From the NCBI GenBank assembly GCA_035535995.1, contig DATLOZ010000013.1, positions 111,073-175,072 on the forward strand: DNA of 64,000 nt, in the 5' to 3' direction. The DNA is from JANYCO01 sp035535995 (GTDB lineage Bacteria; Bacteroidota; Bacteroidia; Cytophagales; Cytophagaceae). Shown here one piece after another: positions 44,901-54,609 of this stretch; the stretch's first letter is position 1, and every line of letters begins with the position of its first letter. The notes under the pieces are model-generated. The model had not been told where the DNA came from. It made no database searches and worked only from the letters and a program-made list of their open reading frames with translations. Position numbers and translations under genes: made by a program.

Positions 44901-47900
44901 CATTGTTCCACTTGTAGGTATAAGGAGCTACGCCGCCTACTACGGAAATATTTACGATACCTGAATTATTGCCATTGCACAATACATTTCTCACGGATTC
45001 AAAAGAAGGTGATAATACCGGAGGACTGGTAATCGCCGCCGACAACGATTGCGTACATCCTTTCGCATCGGTCACTGTTACACCATAACTACCGGCACGA
45101 AGCCCTTTCTGATCTTCCATAGAAGATCCGTGATTCCATTTGTATTGATAAGGGATACTTCCACCTTTTGCGCTTATGTTAATAGACCCAGTGGTATCTC
45201 CATAACAAAGTACGTTTTTAACATCGTCGATTTTTGCGGTAAGCTGCGAAGGTTGAGTAATTGAAACATTCAATGTTTTGATACAGCCTTTTGTATCTTT
45301 TACGATCACCGTATAATTTCCTGCTGGTACATCAAAAATATCCTGTGTAATGGCGCCATTGCTCCAGCTATAGGTGTAAGGCGCTACACCACCCGATACA
45401 GCGATCGAAGCAGCTCCTTTCTTGTCTCCAAAACAGTTGATGTTTTTGGAAGACTCCAGCGTCACTACCAATTCTGTAGGTTCTGTGATAGAAGCATTCA
45501 ATGTCTTCTTACATCCTTTGGCATCCGTTACTACTACAGAATATTTTCCTGCGGGAGCATTTGTAAGATCTTCCTCCGCAGAGCCTTCGCTCCAGGAGAA
45601 TGCATAGGGAGAAGTACCGCCTTTAATAGATACGTTCACTACGCCACTGTTATCTCCAAAACATTTCAGATTTGTGACAGACTCAACATTGGCAAGTAAG
45701 ATAGAAGGTTGACTTACTCTGGTGGTAATACTTTGCGGACAGCCATTTCCATCGGCGATCCTTACGGTATATTCTCCAGCTTTCAACGTAGAAATATCTT
45801 CTGACGTAGCGCCGTTGCTCCATTTGAATGAGTATGGTGCAATACCACCACGCACAGAGACGCTGATTGCTCCGGTACTATCGCCAAAACAATTTACATC
45901 CGCTTTGTTGTCAAGCCGCGCTACGAATAACTGAGGCTCGGTGATTTTAGCGCTTACCAGTTTATTACATCCTACAGCATCGGTGACGATTACGGAATAC
46001 ATTCCTGCCGGTACATCGATAATATTCGGAGTGATCATTCCGTTACTCCACTTGTAGGTGTAGGGTGCAATACCTCCTTTTACACTGATGGTAACAGCAC
46101 CTTTGCTTTCTCCATGACACTTAATATTTTTCTCCGCTTCGTTTTTAACTTCCAACAATGCATTCTGGCTTACTTTTGCATTGATCGTATCTTTACAACC
46201 ATTGGCATCTGAGATCAATACTGAGTATGCACCTGCTTTAATGTCAATTAGATCTTGAGTGAGGGCACCATTATTCCATTTATAAGAGTAAGGCACCACT
46301 CCGCCTGTTACGGATATGTTCACTCCACCTTTCATATCTCCATGGCAGAGAATATTGGTCACGCCATCAAGGGTAGCAGTCAGCTTTGGAGGTTGAGAAA
46401 TTGTTGAACTGAGGGAGTTCGTACAGCCATTGGCATCCGTAACTTTTACACTGTAATTACCGGCAATTACATTCGTTAGATTTTTTGTTGCATTTCCATT
46501 GCTCCAGGCATAGGCATAAGGAGCCACACCACCTGTTACACTAATGTTGATCGTACCGTTGCTCTTGCCGTTGCAGGTTACATCTTTGTTTTGATCTTTG
46601 GTAACAGCCAAAACATTTGGTTGTGTAATGGTTGTTGAAAGAGCTTTCGAACATCCTTTAGAATCTTTAATACTCACATGATAGCTACCTGCAGCTACTG
46701 AATTAAGATTTTGTAAAATACTGCCATTACTCCATGCAAACGTATACGGCGCTACGCCTCCATTGATCGTAAGATTGACAGCGCCGGTTTTATCTCCGTT
46801 ACAAAGTACATTTTTGATTTCTCCGATCGAGGCAATGATCTCTGGCGATTGGCTTACAGGTGCTGTTAAGTTTCTGATACAACCATTCGCATCCATGATC
46901 TCTACGGAGTAGTTTCCAACAGGCAACAAATTAATGTCCTGTGTCACGGCTCCATTACTCCACTTGTATTTGTAAGGGATCACGCCACCATTTACTGCAA
47001 TATTTACTGCACCCTTATAATCGCCGTAGCAGAGTATATTTTGAACCGATTCAATTTTAGCTTCGAAATAATCGGGTTGTGAAATTTGTGCAGCAATGCT
47101 ACGTTTGATTCCATTGCCGTCTGTCACCTCTAGTGTATAATTACCAGCCGGCACATCCGCCAGGTCTTCAGTGTTCACTCCGTTATTCCATTTGTATGTA
47201 TAAGGTACTACACCTCCTAATACTTTGATGTTGATAGCACCTGTTTTATCGCCGTTACATTTAATATTTTTAATACTTTCAAGACTTAGTAAAAGTTCTT
47301 TAGGTTCGGTAATTAAGATGTATAAATTCTTTACGCAATTATTTGCATCCGTAACAGTGAGAGAATAGTTTCCTGCTTTAAGACCTGAAATATCTTTTGT
47401 GGTAGCGCCGTTGCTCCATTTGTAATTGTAAGGAGTGACGCCACCGTTCACGGAAATATTAATAGAACCATTGCTGCCTCCAAAGAAGGTCACATTTTTC
47501 TGAGAAGCAACAGCAGCGATCAATAACTCCGGTTCGTTTACCACGCCTTCTGCTGCAGCGCTACAGCCGTTGGCATCGGTTACCACCACAGAATTTTTTC
47601 CTGCTACCACACCGGTTATATCCTGCGATACTGCACCGTTGCTCCATTTATATTTGTAAGGAGTGACACCACCTTCTACAGAAATACTAATAGAACCCGT
47701 ATTGGTACCACTACATTTGATATGCTTAAGATCTTCTATTTGGGCGATAAGTTTTTGCGGTTCGGATACCGTAGTAGTAGAAGCTTCTTTACAACCGCCA
47801 GCATCTGAAACAATGACGGTATACTTTCCTGCTTTTACATTGGAAAGATCTTCTGATGTCGCACCGTTATTCCATATAAAAGTATAAGGAGGAATACCGC

Positions 47901-48549
47901 CCGCTACAGAGATATCTACCTTACCGGTTGAATCGCCGAAGCATTTAATATTCCTTACATCGTCAATCGAACGAACAATGAGTGGGTTTTGCTTTACTTC
48001 GGAAGAAAGTATTTCCTGACAATTATTCGCATCGGAAACGAGAACAGAATAAGTTCCTGCTGCTACATTCACCAGGTCTTCTGTACTTGCTCCGTTACTC
48101 CAACTAAATTTATAGGGAGAAGTACCACCTGTCACGGAGATACCAACCGATCCTTTTTTATATCCATAACATAATATATCCGAAACGGAATCTACTTTCA
48201 CAACAAGCCTGCCTGCCTCATTTACTTCTACGGTAAGACTGTCCTTACATTTATTGGCGTCGGCAACCATTACTTTGTATTTACCAGCAGGGAGACTTGC
48301 CAGATCTTGAGTAGTAGAGCCGTTGCTCCATTTATAAGTATATGGAGGAATACCACCCGAAACATCAATGTTAATGGCTCCTTTCCGGTCGCCGTTACAA
48401 AGATTGTGTTTTACGTAGATCAGTTTGACTACTGTGATGGGAGCTTGGGTCACTCTCACTCCTGATTTTGTGTCGCTTTGGGAAAAGGCTTTTTGCGAAA
48501 AAAAAGCAAAAAGAATCAAGGCAAGTAAAATGGTACTTGTTTTTTTCAT
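41902..48549 (-). CDS. Giant SprB-repeat protein with C-terminal OmpA domain
   Basis: 2215 residues. Signal peptide (1-23, ending AFSQ); 27 tandem SprB-type repeats of about 76 residues (about 35-2080; core GGVxPYxYxWSNGxxTxDL ... AGxYxVxVTDxxGC); OmpA domain (about 2090-2215: LFDIGKSTIKPE, EGHTDADGDDN, NRRVEFI). SprB repeats were named after the gliding adhesin SprB. There is no T9SS sorting tail, so a peptidoglycan-anchored filament is inferred. Residue counts of repeats are by reading. Confidence 0.92.
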   Translation of the reverse strand: MKKTSTILLALILFAFFSQKAFSQSDTKSGVRVTQAPITVVKLIYVKHNLCNGDRKGAINIDVSGGIPPYTYKWSNGSTTQDLASLPAGKYKVMVADANKCKDSLTVEVNEAGRLVVKVDSVSDILCYGYKKGSVGISVTGGTSPYKFSWSNGASTEDLVNVAAGTYSVLVSDANNCQEILSSEVKQNPLIVRSIDDVRNIKCFGDSTGKVDISVAGGIPPYTFIWNNGATSEDLSNVKAGKYTVIVSDAGGCKEASTTTVSEPQKLIAQIEDLKHIKCSGTNTGSISISVEGGVTPYKYKWSNGAVSQDITGVVAGKNSVVVTDANGCSAAAEGVVNEPELLIAAVASQKNVTFFGGSNGSINISVNGGVTPYNYKWSNGATTKDISGLKAGNYSLTVTDANNCVKNLYILITEPKELLLSLESIKNIKCNGDKTGAINIKVLGGVVPYTYKWNNGVNTEDLADVPAGNYTLEVTDGNGIKRSIAAQISQPDYFEAKIESVQNILCYGDYKGAVNIAVNGGVIPYKYKWSNGAVTQDINLLPVGNYSVEIMDANGCIRNLTAPVSQSPEIIASIGEIKNVLCNGDKTGAVNLTINGGVAPYTFAWSNGSILQNLNSVAAGSYHVSIKDSKGCSKALSTTITQPNVLAVTKDQNKDVTCNGKSNGTINISVTGGVAPYAYAWSNGNATKNLTNVIAGNYSVKVTDANGCTNSLSSTISQPPKLTATLDGVTNILCHGDMKGGVNISVTGGVVPYSYKWNNGALTQDLIDIKAGAYSVLISDANGCKDTINAKVSQNALLEVKNEAEKNIKCHGESKGAVTISVKGGIAPYTYKWSNGMITPNIIDVPAGMYSVIVTDAVGCNKLVSAKITEPQLFVARLDNKADVNCFGDSTGAISVSVRGGIAPYSFKWSNGATSEDISTLKAGEYTVRIADGNGCPQSITTRVSQPSILLANVESVTNLKCFGDNSGVVNVSIKGGTSPYAFSWSEGSAEEDLTNAPAGKYSVVVTDAKGCKKTLNASITEPTELVVTLESSKNINCFGDKKGAASIAVSGGVAPYTYSWSNGAITQDIFDVPAGNYTVIVKDTKGCIKTLNVSITQPSQLTAKIDDVKNVLCYGDTTGSINISAKGGSIPYQYKWNHGSSMEDQKGLRAGSYGVTVTDAKGCTQSLSAAITSPPVLSPSFESVRNVLCNGNNSGIVNISVVGGVAPYTYKWNNGAATQDLTEIGAGSYSVKITDANGCIGKSISANITEPSDMEVNVVDVKNVLHYGESNGSISLTVSGGVGPYKYSWSNSTIMQNLVGAPAGNYSCMVTDMNGCLKTVTSIISQPSSLEAVVDAVKNIKCHSQSDGAVNITVNGGTPPYTYLWSNGATTEDLTELSAGAYSVTITDAAGHKKTLRAEITQPAAFSLKIDKVKNLTCFENNNGAITTSVIGGTPPYKFTWSNGSKANDISNVPAGDYSVVVTDAHGCEKSENVTLKQPSELNVAVTDLKHLNCANEHKGAIAISVSGGVVPYTYSWSTGAKIEDISGLSAGSYSVRVMDANGCAKTIAETITEPEELLVTVASEKNNSCAGQKNGAVALTTTGGSAPYNFKWNNGDTTQNIQGIASGKYSVTVTDAKGCLGKAEASIEEPSRLVVKLDDIKNVKCNGNNNGEVNISVSGGVQPYVYAWSNGATTQDITQLSVGEYAVTVTDANGCADNSIKTTLAQPTELFVDLDSTTNIACNGNRLGGVYISVKGGTLPYEYSWNNGSIQKDLVRVAAGSYTVNVKDKNGCVGTLTSQVSEPSALSLSLVDSKNIKCAGDNNGEIKIDVSGGVAPYKVKWSNGDTARYITALSGGDYSVVVTDASGCSQNLKTTLSQPPTLVKSLDAIVNLKCNNDKSGEIHITVADGVPPYSYEWNNGATTQDLIGVPAGEYKVKITEGNGCERIIEASITEPPVFNVQIADVQNIKCHGEKKGAIDLDVAGGVKPYKIQWSNGAITEDISAVKAESYSVMVMDANGCLRSASAVITEPAPLALTIDSLWSVKCCGDSSGAIFISVTGGVGPYQYQWSNGVQTEDIRNLKMGQYNVTVTDKNGCSISTPKEGMTLYDQIISQGKFVTRNILFDIGKSTIKPESFSEILKIATLMKEHTDLMFSIEGHTDADGDDNSNKILSNDRAHAIMDALIKMGIDAYRLDAKGWGESRPVDTNLTKEGKSNNRRVEFILLLPHSSTK

Positions 48550-48842
48550 AATAATGAGGTTTAATAATTAATTTCTACCCTGCCTAAAAAAGCAAAGATT
48601 ATTCAATAATGAATATCTTCTGGCTGCGCTTAAATCCGTAAGGACTATGTACGGATATTATTCCCGGGGGTTCAAAAAAAAAAATCGATTTTTAATAATT
48701 TAACTTATAAACGACAAAGAGTTAATTTTCGGGTTACTGTTATGAGTCGCAATTGCCCCCCAATTACCAATTTTGAAACTTTATAATGATTTTTATCATC
48801 GAACACTTTTTTTTCATCATTTTACGGCAGGGCAAAGAAGTC

Positions 48843-48850
48843 TAATTTTG
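48843..48850 (+). promoter_or_regulatory. Candidate -7 box for the HdeD-like gene
   Basis: TAATTTTG fits TAnnTTTG, 44 bases before the ATG at 48894. The divergent gap 48550-48893 also must hold the promoter of the SprB-repeat gene, but no matching box was found on the minus strand. Confidence 0.4.
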
Positions 48851-48893
48851 AAGGGTATAAAAAAATGTTTTAACACTTTTAAATATTCTAACT

Positions 48894-49481
48894 ATGATGC
48901 TCCTTATGCACAAAACATCGGTAGATGAGATGAAATATGCCATTCGAAACTGGTGGCTCTCGCTTGTATCCGGAATTCTTCTCATTGTATCCGGATTGTG
49001 GATCCTGGCTACCCCTGTTCAAAGCTTTGTAGCATTGGCGGTACTTTTCAGCTTTCTTACACTAGCCTCCGGGATCTCGGAAATCATTATTTCTCTTACT
49101 AATCGCAATTACCAGGGCTGGGGCTGGTACCTTACCAATGGAATTGTGGATCTCATTATCGGCATTATGCTCGTAGTGCATCCATTACTTTCAGTAGAAC
49201 TATTACCTTTCCTGGTTGGTTTTTGGGTGATGTTTCGTGGCTCGATGGCCATTGGCAGTGCACTGGAATTGAAGTCTTACAACATAGAAGGCTGGGGCAT
49301 TTTTCTTTTTACAGGTATCGCCACCGTTTTATTTTCGCTACTTATTTTATTTCACCCTATACTCGGCAGCATCAGCGTGGTGTTCGTTACATCCATGGCC
49401 TTTATCGCGGCTGGTCTGTTTAGAGTGTATGTAGGACTGAAACTAAAAAATCTTCATAAATTGTATAAAGCACATTATTGA
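48894..49481 (+). CDS. HdeD/DUF308-family membrane protein
   Basis: 195 residues, six membrane helices in three pairs. Typical blocks: RNWWLSLVSGILLIVSGLW, NGIVDLIIGIMLVVHP and FTGIATVLFSLLILFHP. HdeD proteins are linked to acid resistance in enterics; in other phyla the role is unknown. An ATG nine bases downstream (MHKTSV) could also be the start. Confidence 0.88.
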   Translation: MMLLMHKTSVDEMKYAIRNWWLSLVSGILLIVSGLWILATPVQSFVALAVLFSFLTLASGISEIIISLTNRNYQGWGWYLTNGIVDLIIGIMLVVHPLLSVELLPFLVGFWVMFRGSMAIGSALELKSYNIEGWGIFLFTGIATVLFSLLILFHPILGSISVVFVTSMAFIAAGLFRVYVGLKLKNLHKLYKAHY

Positions 49482-49520
49482 TCAGGAGTTCTTAGTAGAA
49501 AATTTTTCACAAATAATTTT

Positions 49521-50321
49521 ATGAGTATACTTCTCACGAACGCATTGACACGTACTTTCGGAAATTTCAAAGCTGTTGACAACCTCAATATGCGTGTAGA
49601 GCCAGGAGAGATTGTAGCTTTGCTGGGGCCTAACGGCGCGGGCAAAAGTACAGCTATAAAAATGCTGACTACGTTACTTCCTCCATCCAGTGGAGAAGCA
49701 TTTATAAAAAATTTTAATCTGAAAACACAGCCCAATCAAATCCGGAAAATAATCGGCTATGTGCCGCAAATGCTTTCTGCCGATGGATCGCTTACAGGAT
49801 ATGAAAATCTTTTATTGTTTGCGAAGCTCTACGACATCCCTGCAAAGGAGCGAAACAAACGTGTAAACGAATTGCTGGAATTTATGAACCTGAAAGATTC
49901 CATGCACAAGCTCGTAAGGGAATATTCTGGAGGAATGATCCGGAGGCTTGAGATCGCACAATCCACACTGCATCGCCCGGCATTGTTGTTTCTCGACGAG
50001 CCTACCACAGGTCTTGATCCTATTGGTAGAAATGTAGTATGGGAACATATCAAAGCATTGCAAAGGGAATTTTCTACTACTATTGTTCTTACCACTCATT
50101 TAATGGAGGAAGCCGATGCAATCTGTCATAAGATATCGCTGATGGCGCGAGGGAAGCTGGTGGTGACCGGCACGCCGGAAGAATTGAAAAAATCTATTCC
50201 AAAAGAAAATGCTACGCTGGAAGATGTATTTATTCACTACACTACTGATCAGCTTAACGAATCTGGAAGTAATTACCGCAATGTAGCCATCGAACGAAAA
50301 ACAAACCGACGGCTTGGTTAA
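49521..50321 (+). CDS. ABC transporter ATP-binding protein (DrrA-like)
   Basis: 266 residues. Walker A GPNGAGKST, signature SGGMIRRLEIA, Walker B LLFLDEPTTG, H-loop LTTHLM. The C-terminal extension is as in DrrA-type exporters. It overlaps the ABC-2 permease start by one base, so the two form a drug- or lipid-type exporter. Substrate unknown. Confidence 0.94.
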   Translation: MSILLTNALTRTFGNFKAVDNLNMRVEPGEIVALLGPNGAGKSTAIKMLTTLLPPSSGEAFIKNFNLKTQPNQIRKIIGYVPQMLSADGSLTGYENLLLFAKLYDIPAKERNKRVNELLEFMNLKDSMHKLVREYSGGMIRRLEIAQSTLHRPALLFLDEPTTGLDPIGRNVVWEHIKALQREFSTTIVLTTHLMEEADAICHKISLMARGKLVVTGTPEELKKSIPKENATLEDVFIHYTTDQLNESGSNYRNVAIERKTNRRLG

Positions 50322-51118
50322 TGTTTTTTGAAATTAAAAAGAGAGAGAAGAAAATGCTGAACTTCATTTTGAAAACATTTGTGATCACCGAGCTGGAGAT
50401 CAGAAAAATATTTCACGATCCAACAGAACTCGTTATGCGAGCTGTCCAGCCTGCCCTTTGGCTTTTGATCTTTGGCCAGGTATTTACGCGGATGCATGCG
50501 ATCCCCGGACAAACTAATTACATCGATTTTATGGCGCCTGGTATTCTTGCACAAAGTGTTTTGTTCACTTCAATATTTTCTGGTATTGCCATTATTTGGG
50601 AACGTGACCTTGGTCTGATCCATAAACTACTGGCTACACCTACGCCTCGTACTTCGATCGTTCTGGGTAAATCAATTTCAGCAGGATTGCGCACGCTACC
50701 GATCGTAGCCATTATTTATATCCTGGCAGTATTGCTAGGAGTTCGGCTGCAATGGAATCCACTTGCATTGATGGGTGTTCTGTTGATGATTATGCTAGGC
50801 GCTATTTTCTTTTCTACTTTTTCTCTTATCATCGCATGCTTAGTTAAAACCAGAGAGCGATTCATGGGAATCGGACAGTTGCTTACGATGCCTTTGTTTT
50901 TTGCCAGCAATGCCATTTACCCCTTAGAGATTATGCCGGATTGGCTTAAAGTAATTTCACATGTGAACCCTCTTACATACATGATCGATGCGCTGCGCAA
51001 TTTTATGATCGGAAGTACTTCTACCTTTACAATTTCCTTTGACTTTGCGGTGTTGATTATTTCATCCGTATTGTTTGTCGCAATCGGAGGGGCTTTATAT
51101 AGAAGAGTAGTTATTTAG
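50321..51118 (+). CDS. ABC-2 type permease
   Basis: 265 residues (254 from MLNFILKTFVITE at 50354, which is the more typical N-terminus). Six membrane helices and the ABC-2 block NAIYPLEIMPDWLKVISHVNPLTYMIDALR. Partner of the ATPase upstream. Its stop at 51118 overlaps the stop region of the DedA gene by eight bases (convergent). Confidence 0.93.
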   Translation: MFFEIKKREKKMLNFILKTFVITELEIRKIFHDPTELVMRAVQPALWLLIFGQVFTRMHAIPGQTNYIDFMAPGILAQSVLFTSIFSGIAIIWERDLGLIHKLLATPTPRTSIVLGKSISAGLRTLPIVAIIYILAVLLGVRLQWNPLALMGVLLMIMLGAIFFSTFSLIIACLVKTRERFMGIGQLLTMPLFFASNAIYPLEIMPDWLKVISHVNPLTYMIDALRNFMIGSTSTFTISFDFAVLIISSVLFVAIGGALYRRVVI

Positions 51119-51743
51119 AAGCAGGTTTTTTCTTTTTATGAAAATGTTTCTCGGTAAAAGCTTTGATTACTTTCCACATCAGAAAAATAGCAAGCACTAC
51201 CATCAGGCCTATAAAAATGAAGTGTTGCAGCATATGCATTTTATTCAAAACTCTATTCAACTGATCATGAAAAAGCCAGCCTATAGCCATATATAAGGCT
51301 ACATAAAGAAGCACTGCGAGTAGATCTACAAAGAGAAATAATTTATAATTTATTTTCATTACCGCTGCCACCGCAGGTGCAAAAAAGCGAAGCTTTGGTA
51401 CAAAAAGCATAATCATCAAGGTCACAAATTTATTTTTTTGTAATCCTTTCTGAATTTTTTCTCTCATCGATACACTCATTTTATGTTGAAAGCGAAGCGC
51501 TAGTTTGGAGCCTTTCATTCCCAGGTAAAAGAAAACATTGTCAAAAATAACCATGCCCAGTATTGCGGCGGCACCTGCTATAAAAGGATTTAAATGATGG
51601 TTATGTCCGCAGATATACCCCATGCTGATCAGCACTACTTCTTCCGGTATTGGCGTTAGTTGATCCAATAATACAAACCAGATAAAGATCCCAAGGTAGG
51701 AAGCGTGTAATAGGTAGTTATTTATATTTTCAGTTTCCAACAT
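51111..51743 (-). CDS. DedA-family membrane protein
   Basis: 210 residues, about five to six membrane helices. DedA features: LLDQLTPIPEEVVLISMGY, GAAAILGMVIFDNVFFYLG and the FVPKLRFFAPAVAAVMKI motif with the conserved Arg. DedA proteins act in membrane lipid recycling and envelope homeostasis. The C-terminus is Lys-rich. Confidence 0.9.
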   Translation of the reverse strand: MLETENINNYLLHASYLGIFIWFVLLDQLTPIPEEVVLISMGYICGHNHHLNPFIAGAAAILGMVIFDNVFFYLGMKGSKLALRFQHKMSVSMREKIQKGLQKNKFVTLMIMLFVPKLRFFAPAVAAVMKINYKLFLFVDLLAVLLYVALYMAIGWLFHDQLNRVLNKMHMLQHFIFIGLMVVLAIFLMWKVIKAFTEKHFHKKKKPASK

Positions 51744-51824
51744 AAGATTTAAATTAAATTTTATATCTCAACTTTGTATAACAGGATTTCGTTTTTTTTT
51801 ATAAACTATCATCGTTGTATCCCT

Positions 51825-54440
51825 TTATAATATTTCAACAAATCCATCCGTGCCGTTCACCCGAATCCTTTGCCCGTCTTTGATCAGTTTGGTAGCGTTT
51901 TCCACCCCTACTATCGCAGGTAAGCCGTATTCACGCGCGATCACGGCTCCGTGGGTCATCAGCCCGCCTACTTCGGTGATCAGGCCTTTGATCGATACAA
52001 ACAGCGGAGTCCAACTGGGATCAGTGAATATAGTGACTAAAATATCGTTTTCTTCCAACGCTGCATCTTCCATGCTTAAGAGCACGCGCGCACGTCCTTC
52101 TACAATGCCGGAAGATACCGGCAAGCCAACAATCGCGCCTGCGGGAAGATTTTCTCTTTTGTATTGTCCTACAATAATTTCACCGTCAGAGGTGATCACT
52201 CTGGGTGGCGTTAGTCTCTCGTACGTTCTGTATGCTTCTTTTTGTTTGTGGATGAGTTGATAATCCAGTTGATGCGTATTTACTACTTCGGTAAGTTCTT
52301 TAAAACTGAGATAATAAATATCTTCTTTTGTACGGAGAACATTATTCTGTACAAGTCTTTCTGCTTCTTCCAGCAAAGCTTTTTTGTAAATAAAATAGCG
52401 ACATACGATCGCGTACTTAGGGTATTCGCGATAGCCCGCAAAGTTGCGGATCAGGTCGATCATTTGTTTTGTTTCGCTTGCTTTTTGTTCGCCGTCTGGC
52501 AACTGTTTCAATTGATCCAATAACTCTTTTTCTTTTTTCAACGCTTCTTGCAGGCCTTGCTCAAATTTCTGTTTGCCAGCATTGGGCGCAAAATTTTTGA
52601 TATTGCTAAGGATCATAGGAACAAGCGTGCTTGGTTTTTCGCTCCAACGTATTTTGGTAATATCAATTTCGCCGGCACATCGCATGCCGTATTTTTGAAG
52701 ATAACTGCGAATTGCATTTTGCGCTTCTTTTCCTCCTTTGAACTTAAGAAGCTCCTCCAAAAAATAATCTTCTTTTACATGATGTAAATAGTCAATCACT
52801 TCCGGGTAAGGGCGGATCACGTCTGCCACGTCTAGTAAGGCCAGGCCCATTTCGGAAGTGATGTTGTTGGAAAGCGATTGCGAAAGCGTGTCGGCCACAT
52901 TTTTTTCACCCAGCCATTCTTTTATTTGTTCATTGATCCAGTAAGCAGCATCCATAGAGGCTTTGATCGCACCGGAAGTTTTTGGATCAAATAAAAATTT
53001 CTTTATTTCTTGAAGATCTTCCAAAATAAAACTGATGAGTTCCGCGCCTGATTTCGTTTGGATCTTTTGTTCTAATTCTTTGATCGCGGTTTGACTATTG
53101 TGGATCAATTCAGAAACGATTCCTGGATCATTTCCAACCTGCGCCTGGATCTCTGCGGAAGACATGCCTTTGCTACTTTTAATAGTGTTCAGCTCTTTTT
53201 CATTGCCGGGTAAAACTTGTATAAAATCTCCACGCTCCAAAATGGTCATGATCGCGTCCTTCATGAGCGGATCGTATTGGCCGAAGAGGTCTAATAAATT
53301 TTTTCTGCCTGCCGGAGAAGTCAGGCCATTGGTGACATCTACAAACAGCCTGCCACCTGCGATGCGCATGGGTGCGCGGGTTATTAGCAAATAAAAAGAC
53401 AATCCCAATGGTTTCATCGCATCGGTCATCATTTGCTGATGCCCTACCGATATGTACACATGATTTTCCTGGTCGGTTGCTTCAGGAATTGGAAACAAGG
53501 TAGTGATCGGCCGGCTCTGAACGATATAGAATAGATCGTCTGCCAAACACCATTCGATGTCTTGAGGAGCGCCGAAATAGTTTTCTATTTTTCTGCCAAT
53601 CTTTTCAAGCTGTAAGATCTGTTCATCGGTAAGCGCTTGTATGTTTTGTTGATTAGGTTCGATCGCCTCTTCCTTCGTGCCTCCCTCTTGCAGGGCATAA
53701 ATGGCCAGCTTCTTAGCGGATATTTTTTTATCGATAATTTTTCTCTCGCGTACTTTATAGACATCCGCATTCACCAGGCCGGAAACCAGGGCCTCGCCAA
53801 GGCCGAAGCTGGCATCGATAGACAAGACCTTTCTGTTGGAGGTAACGGGGTCGGCGGTAAATAAAATTCCTGAGACCTTCGGAAAGATCATTTTTTGAAT
53901 AACCACAGCTAAATAGACACTACGATGGTCAAAATTATTTTGGATCCTGTAAGTCACGGCACGCTCGGTAAACAGCGATGCCCAACATTTGCGGATATGT
54001 TTCAATATTGATTCCTTTCCGATCACGTTCAGATAGGTATCCTGCTGGCCTGCAAAGGAAGCGGTCGGCAGATCTTCCGCTGTGGCGCTGGACCGTACCG
54101 CATAAGAATTTCTTTCACCAAATGCGGAAATGAACTGTGAAATATCATAGCGAATCTTTTCCTCGATTTCTATCCCTTCAATCTCCTTACGAATCTCTGC
54201 GCTCAGTCTGCTGATCTGATCCCGGTCTTCTATTTTTAAAAAAGATAACCGGTCAAGTAATTTAATTACCGACGGTGTCTCCATTATATTTTTTTTGAAG
54301 GCTTCTGTAGAAATGCAAAAGCCTTCTGGTACGTATATTCCTTCTATCCGGGAAAGCACTCCTAGGTTTGCGCCTTTGCCGCCTACTAACATGAGCTTTG
54401 TGTTGTCAATGTTCTGAAAACTGAGTACGTACGAATTCAT
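51825..54440 (-). CDS. PEP-synthase-type enzyme with rifampin-phosphotransferase-like domain order
   Basis: I choose the ATG at 54440 (MNSYVLSFQNIDN; 871 residues), since the 17 upstream residues are atypical. ATP-grasp PPDK_N domain (about 1-315; GGKGANLG, FGERNSYAVRSSAT, IVQSRPIT), a helical middle domain (about 330-760) and a C-terminal phosphohistidine domain (about 780-870; GGLMTHGAVIAREYGLPAIVG with the catalytic His). PEP synthases have a further TIM barrel after the His domain; here it is absent, as in rifampin phosphotransferase (Rph, about 867 residues). A cytosolic antibiotic-modifying role is inferred, not shown. Confidence 0.85.
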   Translation of the reverse strand: MNSYVLSFQNIDNTKLMLVGGKGANLGVLSRIEGIYVPEGFCISTEAFKKNIMETPSVIKLLDRLSFLKIEDRDQISRLSAEIRKEIEGIEIEEKIRYDISQFISAFGERNSYAVRSSATAEDLPTASFAGQQDTYLNVIGKESILKHIRKCWASLFTERAVTYRIQNNFDHRSVYLAVVIQKMIFPKVSGILFTADPVTSNRKVLSIDASFGLGEALVSGLVNADVYKVRERKIIDKKISAKKLAIYALQEGGTKEEAIEPNQQNIQALTDEQILQLEKIGRKIENYFGAPQDIEWCLADDLFYIVQSRPITTLFPIPEATDQENHVYISVGHQQMMTDAMKPLGLSFYLLITRAPMRIAGGRLFVDVTNGLTSPAGRKNLLDLFGQYDPLMKDAIMTILERGDFIQVLPGNEKELNTIKSSKGMSSAEIQAQVGNDPGIVSELIHNSQTAIKELEQKIQTKSGAELISFILEDLQEIKKFLFDPKTSGAIKASMDAAYWINEQIKEWLGEKNVADTLSQSLSNNITSEMGLALLDVADVIRPYPEVIDYLHHVKEDYFLEELLKFKGGKEAQNAIRSYLQKYGMRCAGEIDITKIRWSEKPSTLVPMILSNIKNFAPNAGKQKFEQGLQEALKKEKELLDQLKQLPDGEQKASETKQMIDLIRNFAGYREYPKYAIVCRYFIYKKALLEEAERLVQNNVLRTKEDIYYLSFKELTEVVNTHQLDYQLIHKQKEAYRTYERLTPPRVITSDGEIIVGQYKRENLPAGAIVGLPVSSGIVEGRARVLLSMEDAALEENDILVTIFTDPSWTPLFVSIKGLITEVGGLMTHGAVIAREYGLPAIVGVENATKLIKDGQRIRVNGTDGFVEIL

Positions 54441-54609
54441 ATAGTTTCTTTTTATTTTCGTAGTTGATAATTTTAAATATTGTACCAGCAATACGCGAAA
54501 CAGTATTCTGATAATTTAATCAGCTATACCTCAACATTGGATCATCTTTTTTGAAATCAAGATTACAAATATCTTATATTGCAATTTATCTCTAACCTAA
54601 TATTAAACA

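Noticed and set aside
41902..48549. Tandem repeats as a CRISPR-like or DNA repeat array
   Set aside because: The period is about 228 bases and follows the protein repeat; codons vary freely, so selection is on protein.
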